This document shows positions 50,408 through 63,677 of a DNA stretch of 64,000 bases, piece after piece (within the stretch, counting starts at the first letter, position 1; each line of letters opens with the position of its first letter). The DNA lies in contig MCGO01000020.1 of NCBI GenBank assembly GCA_002104985.1, positions 248,001 through 312,000 on the forward strand, written 5' to 3'. Source of the DNA: Rhizoclosmatium globosum. Lineage: Eukaryota > Chytridiomycota > Chytridiomycetes > Chytridiales > Chytriomycetaceae. A program made the position numbers and the translations under genes. The notes beneath the pieces are model-generated. The model searched no databases. It was given only the letters and a program-made list of their open reading frames with translations, and had not been told where the DNA came from.

Positions 50408-51902
50408 TCAATCCAAATCTCCAAAATACGCATTCTGTGTTGCGTTTGGCCTGTGCTTCTTGACTTGCGGCTCTGATTTCTTGGGTTTCCGTTTTTCACT
50501 CTCGGAATCATCGTCCGAGTCCTTGCTTACACGTTTTCCTTTTCTGGGAACTATTGATGGTGACTGGTAAGATGAACGAAAATAAGATCTAAAAAACATA
50601 CCTTCTTTTTCTGAGCGATCTTCGTCGTCACTTTCTGCTTCATCTTGGTCATCTTCGTGTTGGTCATCCTCCTCAGGCTCGTCGCCATCTTCATTGTCCT
50701 CGGCATTACTTTCTTCTGCATCTTCGTCAGAATCATCATTGTCGTCTTCGTCATCTTCTTCCTCATCCTCGTCATCATCTCCTGCTCCCAAATCTGATGT
50801 ATCCCAAAATCGAACCATATTTTCGTGAGAGCAAGACGCCAAAACAGTACCATCAGCATTTAAGCGAATTCTTTCGATCATCAAGTCCAGGTCATGGTCT
50901 CTGAGACTCGTGAGGACTTTGTTGGGAAATATGGACACCAGACGAATCTTTCCATCTGAGCAACCAGTGAGAATGCGCGATTCATCGAGTTTCGCTATTG
51001 AATCAATTGATCCAGGGTGCCCCGGAAGTCTGTCTGTCAAGTCACCCCAGTTATCCCATGAGAATATGGACAAGATTCCGTCTTCTGAACCAACAACCGC
51101 CTTTTTTGTGTCCTAAAATGGGATGGTAAGGGTATTTTATAATACAAGACATGTTTACATACTTTAACTAGAACAACAGAAAGTAATTCGTCTTCTTGGT
51201 TGTCTGAAACTCTGATGGGTTTCTTCTTGCGAATGTCAAAAACAGATAGCCTCCCATCAGCGCTTGTGGCGAGCAGAGTACTCTTTTCGGAAACGTATGC
51301 AAAGTCAGAAATGAAGTCTTCATTGACAGAATACTTCATGGCGAGTTTTCGTTCACGTGTGTCCCAAATCTACTTTTTTAGTTTAGAATCCGAGTGTCCT
51401 ATGGACGAGTATTCTTACTTTAACAACTCCGCCTTCGTCCCCAGTAACCACAATATGTGGATCGAGAGGAGATAGGGCGTTGATGGGGTCATCATGGGCA
51501 GCAGCTTTCTTTAGTATTGGCTTCCCAGTTGACGTGTCAAGAATCTGAAATGATTTATCTTTGCCTCCCGAATATAGCTCTGGCGTGAAGAAAAGGTGTT
51601 CAGAACTCCAACAACAAAAGGTCTGCGGTATTAAACCTTTTCCGTCATCACTGAATTCTACAACTCTGCAAGAATCCTTGTGATACTTTGCCGTGAAAAG
51701 TTGTTCTGATGATTCTTCTTCAACTCGGTAACTAATGGCGGAATGGAAAGGGTAGGTCAGGAACACGCCTCAGAAGCTTGACGGTACACACCAAGAGACA
51801 GCACCATTGATTTCACAGGCAGCCAATATGTTAAGTTCCGTTGGATGGAAGCAGAGACTCGTTACGTCGTTGGTAAAGGATATCGACTTCATTTTGAGCA
51901 AC
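50408..51902 (-). CDS. JIP5: WDR55/Jip5-like WD40 protein
   Basis: Start MKSISFTNDVTSLCFHPTEL at 51902, stop at 50408, several short introns (for example within DGK|ELYSGGKDK). WD blades read LYSGGKDKSFQILDTSTGKP, VVTGDEGGVVKIWDTR, LATSADGRLSVFDIR, VVGSEDGILSIFSWDNWGDL, GCSDGKIRLVSIFPNKVL and ASCSHENMVRFWDTSDLG. A strongly acidic segment of about 60 Asp/Glu-rich residues and a basic tail (KRKPKKSEPQVKKHRP) follow, as in WDR55/Jip5, a nucleolar factor for large-subunit ribosome biogenesis. It ends NAYFGDLD. Its start lies 86 bp from the divergent MIC19-like gene. Confidence 0.83.
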
Positions 51903-51988
51903 AAGAAAAAGTCAAAATGGTTTGTTGAAAGCAGTTGTTGCACGAGCGATCTTGCCACGACTAAACGAACACCGTCTTACTCTCTTTG

Positions 51989-52664
51989 ATGTCTAAACAG
52001 GGCGCCGCAGCAAGCAAGCAGCCGGAAGTGACTGTCGAGTTCAAGCGTCCCGAAGGCGACGGCCCAGTCACCGTCTCCCTCACGCCAAATATGATCCGAA
52101 GCCTCCGTGGCCTGGCGCCTGAGGTGCGGCCCTTTCTTCCTGCTTTTCTTTCGCAGATTGCCCTGACTCGCCTACCCCAAATCATCTCTTACTCCACGTG
52201 CACTCCCTCTGCGGACCTTGCTTGCATCGAATCAGCCAACTGGAAACTCAAAGAAGCAATCGCTCGATGAAGTTGTGCAAAACAGGGTCCAGCGCGAACT
52301 CGAAATGCAGAAGAACAGAAAGTTGAACTTCGAGAAGATGAATGCGGATCTGCTTTTGCGTGAGGCTGATGACTTGATTCGACGTCAAAGAATGTATGTT
52401 GTCAGCGGATGACATGTTGCAACTGTCAGAATAACGTTGAACTTGCAGTGCTCCTTTGCCCGAGGTCAAGGCTGAAGTTGTAGAAAAGGAGAAGGCGTTG
52501 ATTGCGTGCTACAAATCAAATTCCAACCGTACTTTAGATTGCTGGAAAGAAGTGGAAGACTTGAAGGATGCAGTCTCGAAGGCTCAAAAGGTAAGAGAAC
52601 ATCTGTGTGTTCTCACCTCATCTGACATTCACTCCAGGAATTCTTTGTGAAGGCTTCTGCGTAA
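51989..52664 (+). CDS. MIC19/CHCHD3-like MICOS subunit
   Basis: Exons 51989-52123, 52236-52393, 52449-52590 and 52638-52664 encode 153 aa. The N-terminus is short and polar. The middle is a charged coiled coil (LDEVVQNRVQRELEMQKNRK, LREADDLIRRQR), and the C-terminus is a CHCH-type hairpin ACYKSNSNRTLDCWKEVEDL with a C-x10-C spacing, ending KEFFVKASA. This matches MIC19-type subunits that tie Mic60 into the mitochondrial contact site complex on the inner membrane. The intron at 52124-52235 was placed by frame: it joins LAPE to PTGNSKKQSLDE in phase 0. Only one Cys pair is present, as in yeast Mic19. Confidence 0.74.
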
Positions 52665-52732
52665 TTCTTCCAAATACATCAAATTGTTATTTTAATTTGT
52701 TTAATTTGCTTAACAAAAGTAATTCATCAAAA

Positions 52733-54639
<1,907 letters not shown>

Positions 54640-55032
54640 TTACGTCGAAGAGGAAATGAATGCTCTGATATACATCAATAATATTCTTCTGTATCTTTAA
54701 ATCGTTTTTGTTGCAGTTGGAGGTGTCGATGCATTAAAGGGTCTCATCGTCGACGCGTTTATACTTCCTTTCCAATTGATATGTCAGTGTATGCCTCATC
54801 ATTTGATAGGAGAAAGGAATTGAGGGCGCACGATTGGTTCATTTTTCTCATTGTTCCAAGAATACAATCAGTTCATGACGCCACCTTCCATCAGAATCCG
54901 CAGTGCCCCCATTCTATAAAAAGAACAGAAAACGCCCGAAGCGCTTCTTAACGGCACTTGACGTCACTTCCTCACTTTTTTCCACTCTCGAAACCACCAA
55001 GTCTCGAACCAACCTCACAAACCTACGCGAAT
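54640..55032. promoter_or_regulatory. Intergenic region with TATA box upstream of the repeat protein
   Basis: Holds the 3' flank of UBP6 and the promoter of the next gene. TATAAAAAG at 54915-54923 lies 110 bp before the ATG at 55033, and the stretch after it is CT-rich (CTCACTTTTTTCCACTCTCG), as in highly expressed fungal genes. Confidence 0.5.
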
Positions 55033-57979
55033 ATGGGAAAGAACACTAAAGCCAACTCTACCGTTACTGCCGTTAAGCAGAGCGTTCAACAACAGCCTGC
55101 TTTGAATGCCAAGTTGGCTGCCACTCAAAAGGTACGTGCCCCCACATCTGGTTCAGTACGACCCCTCCCTTCCTTACTAACAAGTGCACATCAGCCTGCC
55201 ACTCCCGCCACTAAGACTGCCGCCCCTAAATCTGCATCTTCATCTCCAACTAAGGCCGCCGCTCCTAAGTCTGCTACCCCATCCCCAACTAAAGCTGCTG
55301 CCGCCCCCATCAAAGCTGCCACCCCTGCTCCAAAAGCTGCTCCAATTAAGCCCGCAACTCCACAACAAGCTTCAAAGCCATCTACTCCTCAACAGAAAGC
55401 TGCCATGCCAATTGCTCCAAAGCCAGTTGCGAGACCTACTTCTGGAAAGACTCAAGCGGCTGCACCACTTTCAAAACCAGCTACTCCATCTAAGGTGCAG
55501 GCTGCCCCAGCAAAGGTCTCTCCCGTGAAAGCTTCTGCCCCAGTTTCCAAGCCATCTACTCCATCCAAGGTTCAGGCTTCTGCAAAACCTGCCCCAGTAA
55601 AAGCTGCTTCGTCTAGCCCAACTAAGGCTATTGCAAAGCAGGACTCAATGTTGGGTGATATGTTTGAGCTTCCACAAAAGGTAACTATCCGTAACAACTT
55701 AATCATGTTAAATTCTAATCTTGTACTCAATTAAGTGGGTTGCTGAATGCAAGCCAGCTACACCAGTGCACAGATCACGTCCAACAACTCCATCAGCTTC
55801 ACCAACTAAGGCTTCTGCACCCTTGAAGCCAGCATCTCCAACCAAGGCTGCTCCAACTAAACCAGCCTCCCCATCTAAGGCTGCTGCACCAGTCTCAAAG
55901 CCAGTTTCTAAACCATCTACTCCATCTGCTGCTCCAGTTAAGGCAGCTCCAGTTAAATCGGCAGCTCCAAAGTCTGCATCCCCAACCAAGGCTGCCCCAA
56001 TTGTCAAAGCTTCTCCCTCAAAAACCAATGATGAGGTTTACAGCTTAAACTTTATGTTTAATGAGCCTGCTGGTTGGTCTACAAAAGCTGCTGTTCCACC
56101 AAAGACAATGTCAGGACCTGTTAAGTCTGCCGCCCCTGCTTCCAAGCCAGCAACCCCAGCTCCAAAGTCTTTGACTGCATCCAAGCCAGCTACTCCAGCA
56201 CCAAAGGCTGCTGCTACATCCAAGCCACAAACCCCAGTTCAACAAAAGGCTGCACCAGCTCCAGTAAAGGCCGCTGCTCCAAAGTCTGCCTCCCCAACCA
56301 AGGCTGCTCCAGCTCCAGTTAAGGCTGCGACTCCAGCTTCCAAGCCACAAACCCCGGTTCAACAAAAGGCTGCACCAGCTCCAGTAAAGGCCGCTGCTCC
56401 AAAGTCTGCCTCCCCAACCAAGGCTGCTCCAGCTCCAGTTAAGGCTGCGACTCCAGCTTCCAAGCCACAAACCCCGGTTCAACAAAAGGCTGCACCAGCT
56501 CCAGTAAAGGCCGCTGCTCCAAAGTCTGCCTCCCCAACCAAGGCTGCTCCAGCTCCAGTTAAGGCTGCTACTCCAGCCTCCAAGCCAGCAACTCCACAGC
56601 CAAAAGCTGCTGCTCCAAAGTCTGCCTCCCCAACCAAGGCTGCTCCAGCTCCAGTTAAGGCTGCGACTCCAGCTTCCAAGCCACAAACCCCGGTTCAACA
56701 AAAGGCTGCACCAGCTCCAGTAAAGGCCGCTGCTCCAAAGTCTGCCTCCCCAACCAAGGCTGCTCCAGCTCCAGTTAAGGCTGCGACTCCAGCTTCCAAG
56801 CCACAAACCCCAGTTCAACAAAAGGCTGCACCAGCTCCAGTAAAGGCCGCTGCTCCAAAGTCTGCCTCCCCAACCAAGGCTGCTCCAGCTCCAGTTAAGG
56901 CTGCTACTCCAGCCTCCAAGCCAGCAACTCCACAGCCAAAAGCTGCTGCTCCAAAGTCTGCATCTCCAACCAAGGTTGCTGCCCAGCCTCTAACCAGTCA
57001 CACCAGCCCTAAAGCTGCTGTTGCTTCCAAGCCATCATCTCCATCAAAAGCTGCAGCAGTTCCAGTAAAAGCAGTCACACCAGCACCAAAGTCTGCCTCC
57101 CCAACCAAGGCTGCTCCAGCTCCAGTTAAGGCTGCGACTCCAGCTTCCAAGCCACAAACCCCGGTTCAACAAAAGGCTGCACCAGCTCCAGTAAAGGCCG
57201 CTGCTCCAAAGTCTGCCTCCCCAACCAAGGCTGCTCCAGCTCCAGTTAAGGCTGCTACTCCAGCCTCCAAGCCAGCAACTCCACAGCCAAAAGCTGCTGC
57301 TCCAAAGTCTGCCTCCCCAACCAAGGCTGCTCCAGCTCCAGTTAAGGCTGCGACTCCAGCTTCCAAGCCACAAACCCCGGTTCAACAAAAGGCTGCACCA
57401 GCTCCAGTAAAGGCCGCTGCTCCAAAGTCTGCCTCCCCAACCAAGGCTGCTCCAGCTCCAGTTAAGGCTGCGACTCCAGCTTCCAAGCCACAAACCCCAG
57501 TTCAACAAAAGGCTGCACCAGCTCCAGTAAAGGCCGCTGCTCCAAAGTCTGCCTCCCCAACCAAGGCTGCTCCAGCTCCAGTTAAGGCTGCTACTCCAGC
57601 CTCCAAGCCAGCAACTCCACAGCCAAAAGCTGCTGCTCCAAAGTCTGCATCTCCAACCAAGGTTGCTGCCCCAGCCTCTAAACCAGTCACACCAGCCCCT
57701 AAAGCTGCTGTTGCTTCCAAGCCATCATCTCCATCAAAAGCTGCAGCAGTTCCAGTAAAAGCAGTCACACCAGCACCAAAGTCTGCCTCCCCAACCAAGG
57801 CTGCTCCAGCTCCAGTTAAGGCTTCTACCCCAACCTCCAAGCCAACAACTGCAGCCCCCAAGTCCGCAAATGGAAAGGCTCCCACTGCTGCTCCTAAGTC
57901 TGCAGCCCCAGTCCCACAACAGCAGGCAAAGGAAAAGTCACGTCCCGCCAGTGGATCCAACAAAAAGTTGAAGCGTTAA
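55033..57979 (+). CDS. Ala/Pro/Lys repeat protein with many SPTK motifs
   Basis: Exons 55033-55131, 55195-55680 and 55736-57979 give 942 aa. Apart from short islands (SMLGDMFELPQKWVAECKP; NDEVYSLNFMFNEPAGWSTK) the whole protein is built from Ala, Pro, Lys, Ser, Thr and Gln. From about 56217 it is an array of 40- and 32-residue units such as ATPASKPQTPVQQKAAPAPV + KAAAPKSASPTKAAPAPVKA. The recurring SPTK is an S/T-P-x-K site and resembles the SPKK motif of histone H1 tails, so a DNA- or microtubule-binding role is possible, but this is inference from composition. It ends in a basic tail (SGSNKKLKR). No domain family recognised. The upstream TATA box suggests strong expression. Confidence 0.8.
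56217..57620 (+). repeat. In-frame coding minisatellite (120-bp and 96-bp units, higher-order duplication)
   Basis: Two unit types alternate: A (120 bp, with SKPQTPVQQKAAPAPVKAAA) and B (96 bp, with SKPATPQPKAAAPKSASPTK). Units occur in the order A A A B A A B, then a spacer (SKPSSPSKAAAVPVKAVTPA), then A B A A B and the same spacer again to about 57780. The copies are almost identical at DNA level, which points to recent unequal crossing-over. Confidence 0.85.
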
Positions 57980-59553
57980 ATATGAATTAATTGTTAAATT
58001 CTGAAGAGTGTATTGAGTGGTTGAATTTATAGTAGTAATATGTTGTTGGTTGGAGTTTTTTAAAATAAATCTACATACTATATCACAAAACTGGTTATCA
58101 TGTTCATGGATGTGAAGAATCTGTAGTATGTAGCCATCCAGAAGGTTGTGTGGCATGGATGAATGAGGCGCAATAATCATTCAACATCTTCTTTCATGTA
58201 CAGATGTATTCTTTTATGGACTTTGTTCTTGAACTTTTGGATGCTGCCAGCATGTACCTCCCGCGGTTTCACTGATCTGATCTTCTCCTCTCAGCTCCAT
58301 TAATCAAGACAATTGTGTCGCACTTGGAAAGAGGTATCCACTTGTGATTCCAGACAGAAATATCCAACCCAAAAGATGCCGAACAGGACACAGCATTGGG
58401 CAATTGTCAACTCGCCACATAATTAAGTTAACTGGAACTTTATCAGACTTTCCAAATACGGTGAATCCTAGGCCCTCAATTTCACCACTCGCTGAGAAAA
58501 CGGTGATGTCACCAATTAATACAATTAAACTCATACTTTCCTCCTCCCAAGTCAATCTTGATGCACTCATTGAAGGTGGTCATTGCGGTGGCCGCTCTAA
58601 CAGCATGAGCATACTGTCATAATTGCCAATAAGGGAGCAGAAGTAGCTCATTACTATTGTTGTAAGATTTGAATACGTAAATAGATGTGTTTAAGAGAAC
58701 TCACAATTAATGTGCTTGAATTCTCAGAGAGAGGCTTGTTTCCGTGAGAAGCTACTGGATTCGCAGCTTGAGTGAGGTTGAGCCGTTTCAAAGCTTCCTG
58801 GATTCCGACCTTCGCTTTTGACTGTAGGTCTTCGGGAATCTTAAATTGGTCTTGTGTCTTTTTCTGATTTATACGCTGCGTTTGTGCTTCTGGCGTTGGT
58901 AGGTCTTCTCTATGTCCATTTTGCGTCGTTTGTTTGGCAGGTGCACTGCAACAATTGTTAACAAAAGAGATCGAGGGGAAATTAGGGTTGTGGTTCATGA
59001 ACCATGAACCAAATTTATCGTTTTTTACTTCGTGGTTCATCCCAGAATAAATCATACTATCCATTATTATGCACGCCATCATAATGTACCACATTGAATC
59101 TGGCCAATCTAGTAAATTTCAGCAATTTCGAAGTTTGTCAGAAGGGATACAGGAAGCTGAACGTTTCTTATTTGGAGGCAACTTAATTTTAGAGGACGTG
59201 GTCACTTGGGTAATGGACGGAAGCAGTGGAATGGATCGTGTGGAGGAATGGAATCCGGTGGTAGCACAGGAACCAAAGGTGTTTTTGAGGAAGAAAAGAA
59301 ATCTGGGTGAGGACAACCAGTCCCTAGAATGCAACCAGGTTGCTGCCAGACAACAGTTTGAAGTTTGCTGTATGCTCCAATACCAAACATAGATTATGAA
59401 TTTTGATTGAAAAAGAAGTTAATCATGATAGAATTGTGGTGTGAGATTCCTTTCTGCCAGTTCAAGTTAACTTTGCAAGGTTGGCCTGGACCAGCATAGA
59501 AAGTGAGCGAAAAAAACCAACAAACAAACAACAAGCTAAAAAGTTCCACGGAG
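57980..59553. other. Gene-poor region with possible transposon relics
   Basis: AT-rich 3' flank of the repeat gene, then scattered short open frames. Apart from the recombinase-like fragment listed separately, two frames are seen: 59094-58654 on the minus strand (contains KIPEDLQSKAKVGIQEALKR) and 59069-59392 on the plus strand (GGNLILEDVVTWVMDGSSG). Neither resembles a family I recognise, and either may be debris. Confidence 0.35.
58304..58570 (-). pseudogene. Possible tyrosine-recombinase fragment (Crypton/DIRS-like)
   Basis: The minus frame contains SRLTWEEESM, GKSDKVPVNLIMWRVDN, CPMLCPVRHLLGWIF and SGITSGYLFPS. The order LTW ... GK ... CPVRHLL ... SGYLFP resembles the C-terminal catalytic region of eukaryotic transposon tyrosine recombinases just before the HxxR box. 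The frame stops before any HxxR or Tyr, and the upstream part is broken by stops, so it would be a decayed fragment. The similarity is by eye and weak. Confidence 0.3.
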
Positions 59554-61614
59554 CTGTGAGTTTACAAACCTGCCACCCTGTCAAGTTACACTTCAATATG
59601 CTGGCTGTCATGAAATAAAGAAACCCTACCTTCTCCTTGTTTTTAATTTGCTGTTGTTGAGGACGACTCTTCAGTGAAAAGAAAAATAGTGCAAGGCTAA
59701 GCAAATGGTGGGCAGAGAGAGAGGAAATGAAGATGCCTGAACACTAACAGTTTTGACTCAATTAAATACTATTTTACTGTTTTAATCAAGCCATCTTCAT
59801 TTACTACTCCAAAAGCTTTAAGACCCTCGTTGATTGTTTCAGAATAATAAATGAGATAGGGAGGGCAGGGCCAGGGAATTTACAATTCCAAGATACGCAC
59901 AATTGTATCAAGAATATAGAGAAAAAGCGTCAAGTGCATTTAGGGCTTTGCAATATATTTTGAACTGTTTGATTGGACCAGTATTGAGTGAGTCGGCAAT
60001 TCGAGCCCAAAGTCGGGAAATCCCGGCCCACTCCAAAACTGATAAAACAATAAATAACTTTATTTCCGTTTTATTTCGTATCACAAGACTCTGTGAATAT
60101 TAAAGATCATATAAAATACTATGAAATGGCAGAAGAATGTGCGGTTTTGAAAGAATGGTGAGGAGAAGTGGCCAGGTTTATGTTGAATGCAACATCTTGG
60201 CTTATTGGAGTTGATCCGGATCGTGACGAGGACTTAATAAATACATAAATTAGTATTGTTTTATTATTATGAGAAAGTATGACGTTCTATGGTCTTGAAT
60301 ATAGACCAGGGTTGTGGTTTGATTTTTGGGTTGAACACCACGGCCGGGACTCGGGAACGGCTGAAGCAAAATACCTGAAACTTTCGGAAACAAGGAGAAT
60401 AAATACAAGATTGACGGAGGAGATAGGTTTTTAAGGTTTTCGTTTCAGCCTGCCTCGCCGCCTCCGCAAAGCCGCAACCGCCACCATCTCACTACTAATG
60501 TGCTTTATTAAACTAGGTCTACACGCGTAATAACAGGAAAAGCTGTTTTATTTGGTGGTTTTTGATCCCGGTTTTGTCCTCGGAAAAGTAGGAACATAAT
60601 GAATAGACACCCAAAATAAACAGGGAGCTTTCCACGGTTGAGGTTCTGCCGAAAGGTTCGACCCTCGCCCTCACACACACGCAGAAGAAACCCCTGGACA
60701 GAGCTTCATGGTTGAGGTTCTGCAAAAAGGTTTGACTCTCGCCTACACACCCAAGAGTCGAATTGTTCCTTCTTCTTGACAACCTTGGGACTCACAATAC
60801 TTTTGTGTGCATTGCTTTACATGTGTTATAGATGGCTTCTTATTCCCTGCTAATACTACTCCCTTTTTACAACTGATTTGCCAAGTTAAAAAACACCATT
60901 GTTTGTCAAGCTTCAGCCAAATCTCTTGGCAAGGAGCTCGTGCCAATGGCTCTGGAAGCTTGTTACTGTCTCAAACTAGATTTAATTCGCGCTGTATTTA
61001 GCTGGACAGGCATTTTTGCGTTCAACAAGGAAAAAATCCTCGTGCAAGCCTTCCTCTTGTTGCTCTGTTAATTTGCAATGAAACCTTCCAGCCCATTAAA
61101 TAACACTTTCCTGACTCCCTGGGTTGAATATGCAACGTTTCCTGCCCATATAACCAGTGATCTGATAGCATGTGCTGTGCTTTTCAGCATCGATCCTCTA
61201 CGCCAAAAATTTACTTCCCACCTAATTGCTATATATCTCCCATCAGGTCTTTTAGCCTTCCCATAACTTGGTCTTGTGGGCTGGATGCTTTTACATCAGC
61301 AGCCCCAAGGGGGGGGAGAAGTGTGGGGGTTCCTCCCCCATGTTTCTAGAAATATATCTAGACCTTCCCTAGTTTTTAAGGGAACCACCCTAGGTTTGGT
61401 TTCTACTCTTGACTTAGTGAGGATGCTCCAGAGGCGATCTCCTCTTGTATCCTTTTGGGTAATGGTTGAATGCCCCAGCCCTTCTGGAAGAGACAAACGC
61501 CAAACAACAGCAACCATCTAGTCAAGCTAATACACTCTTCAACTACCTTAGGACCTGTTAGGAGTGGAGGCAACCTTCGAGGTGAAGAAAGACAGGAAAC
61601 AGTCTCAAGCAACC
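59554..61614. repeat. Tandem segmental duplication, copy 1 (2061 bp)
   Basis: The stretch starting CTGTGAGTTTACAAACCTGCC is repeated directly at 61615. The copies are near-identical; I see a different A-run near 60616/62678, a G/A change near 61020/63082 and G/C-run differences near 61310/63370. Within the unit a roughly 85-bp motif occurs twice, imperfectly (GGTTGAGGTTCTGCCGAAAG and GGTTGAGGTTCTGCAAAAAG, each followed by TTCGACCCTCG or TTTGACTCTCG). No open frame exceeds 120 codons and none has recognisable homology. CpG is scarce. Confidence 0.9.
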
Positions 61615-63677
61615 CTGTGAGTTTACAAACCTGCCACCCTGTCAAGTTACACTTCAATATGCTGGCTGTCATGAAATAAAGAAACCCTACCTTCTCCTTG
61701 TTTTTAATTTGCTGTTGTTGAGGACGACTCTTCAGTGAAAAGAAAAATAGTGCAAGGCTAAGCAAATGGTGGGCAGAGAGAGAGGAAATGAAGATGCCTG
61801 AACACTAACAGTTTTGACTCAATTAAATACTATTTTACTGTTTTAATCAAGCCATCTTCATTTACTACTCCAAAAGCTTTAAGACCCTCGTTGATTGTTT
61901 CAGAATAATAAATGAGATAGGGAGGGCAGGGCCAGGGAATTTACAATTCCAAGATACGCACAATTGTATCAAGAATATAGAGAAAAAGCGTCAAGTGCAT
62001 TTAGGGCTTTGCAATATATTTTGAACTGTTTGATTGGACCAGTATTGAGTGAGTCGGCAATTCGAGCCCAAAGTCGGGAAATCCCGGCCCACTCCAAAAC
62101 TGATAAAACAATAAATAACTTTATTTCCGTTTTATTTCGTATCACAAGACTCTGTGAATATTAAAGATCATATAAAATACTATGAAATGGCAGAAGAATG
62201 TGCGGTTTTGAAAGAATGGTGAGGAGAAGTGGCCAGGTTTATGTTGAATGCAACATCTTGGCTTATTGGAGTTGATCCGGATCGTGACGAGGACTTAATA
62301 AATACATAAATTAGTATTGTTTTATTATTATGAGAAAGTATGACGTTCTATGGTCTTGAATATAGACCAGGGTTGTGGTTTGATTTTTGGGTTGAACACC
62401 ACGGCCGGGACTCGGGAACGGCTGAAGCAAAATACCTGAAACTTTCGGAAACAAGGAGAATAAATACAAGATTGACGGAGGAGATAGGTTTTTAAGGTTT
62501 TCGTTTCAGCCTGCCTCGCCGCCTCCGCAAAGCCGCAACCGCCACCATCTCACTACTAATGTGCTTTATTAAACTAGGTCTACACGCGTAATAACAGGAA
62601 AAGCTGTTTTATTTGGTGGTTTTTGATCCCGGTTTTGTCCTCGGAAAAGTAGGAACATAATGAATAGACACCCAAAAATAAACAGGGAGCTTTCCACGGT
62701 TGAGGTTCTGCCGAAAGGTTCGACCCTCGCCCTCACACACACGCAGAAGAAACCCCTGGACAGAGCTTCATGGTTGAGGTTCTGCAAAAAGGTTTGACTC
62801 TCGCCTACACACCCAAGAGTCGAATTGTTCCTTCTTCTTGACAACCTTGGGACTCACAATACTTTTGTGTGCATTGCTTTACATGTGTTATAGATGGCTT
62901 CTTATTCCCTGCTAATACTACTCCCTTTTTACAACTGATTTGCCAAGTTAAAAAACACCATTGTTTGTCAAGCTTCAGCCAAATCTCTTGGCAAGGAGCT
63001 CGTGCCAATGGCTCTGGAAGCTTGTTACTGTCTCAAACTAGATTTAATTCGCGCTGTATTTAGCTGGACAGGCATTTTTGCATTCAACAAGGAAAAAATC
63101 CTCGTGCAAGCCTTCCTCTTGTTGCTCTGTTAATTTGCAATGAAACCTTCCAGCCCATTAAATAACACTTTCCTGACTCCCTGGGTTGAATATGCAACGT
63201 TTCCTGCCCATATAACCAGTGATCTGATAGCATGTGCTGTGCTTTTCAGCATCGATCCTCTACGCCAAAAATTTACTTCCCACCTAATTGCTATATATCT
63301 CCCATCAGGTCTTTTAGCCTTCCCATAACTTGGTCTTGTGGGCTGGATGCTTTTACATCAGCAGCCCCAAGGGGGGGAGAAGTGTGGGGGTTCCTCCCCC
63401 CATGTTTCTAGAAATATATCTAGACCTTCCCTAGTTTTTAAGGGAACCACCCTAGGTTTGGTTTCTACTCTTGACTTAGTGAGGATGCTCCAGAGGCGAT
63501 CTCCTCTTGTATCCTTTTGGGTAATGGTTGAATGCCCCAGCCCTTCTGGAAGAGACAAACGCCAAACAACAGCAACCATCTAGTCAAGCTAATACACTCT
63601 TCAACTACCTTAGGACCTGTTAGGAGTGGAGGCAACCTTCGAGGTGAAGAAAGACAGGAAACAGTCTCAAGCAACCC
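61615..63677. repeat. Tandem segmental duplication, copy 2 (about 2063 bp)
   Basis: Second direct copy, ending at GCAACCC where copy 1 passes into copy 2. Homology stops there and unique sequence begins. It differs from copy 1 by only a few bases, mostly homopolymer length. Confidence 0.9.

Noticed and set aside
56217..57620. Regularly spaced repeats as a CRISPR array
   Set aside because: Units are 96-120 bp, in frame and coding, without unique spacers; the genome is eukaryotic.
56111..57963. Long antisense frames rich in Trp/Ser/Leu or Gly/Ala opposite the repeat protein
   Set aside because: They mirror the repeat composition of the plus-strand gene and change with repeat type; no independent coding sign.
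60640..60780. tRNA-derived SINE in the tandem unit
   Set aside because: A B-box-like GGTTCGACCCT is present, but no A-box at the right distance and no tRNA fold or tail was seen.
59554..63677. The two 2.06-kb copies as LTRs of a retroelement
   Set aside because: They are directly adjacent with no internal region, gag-pol frame, primer-binding site or polypurine tract.
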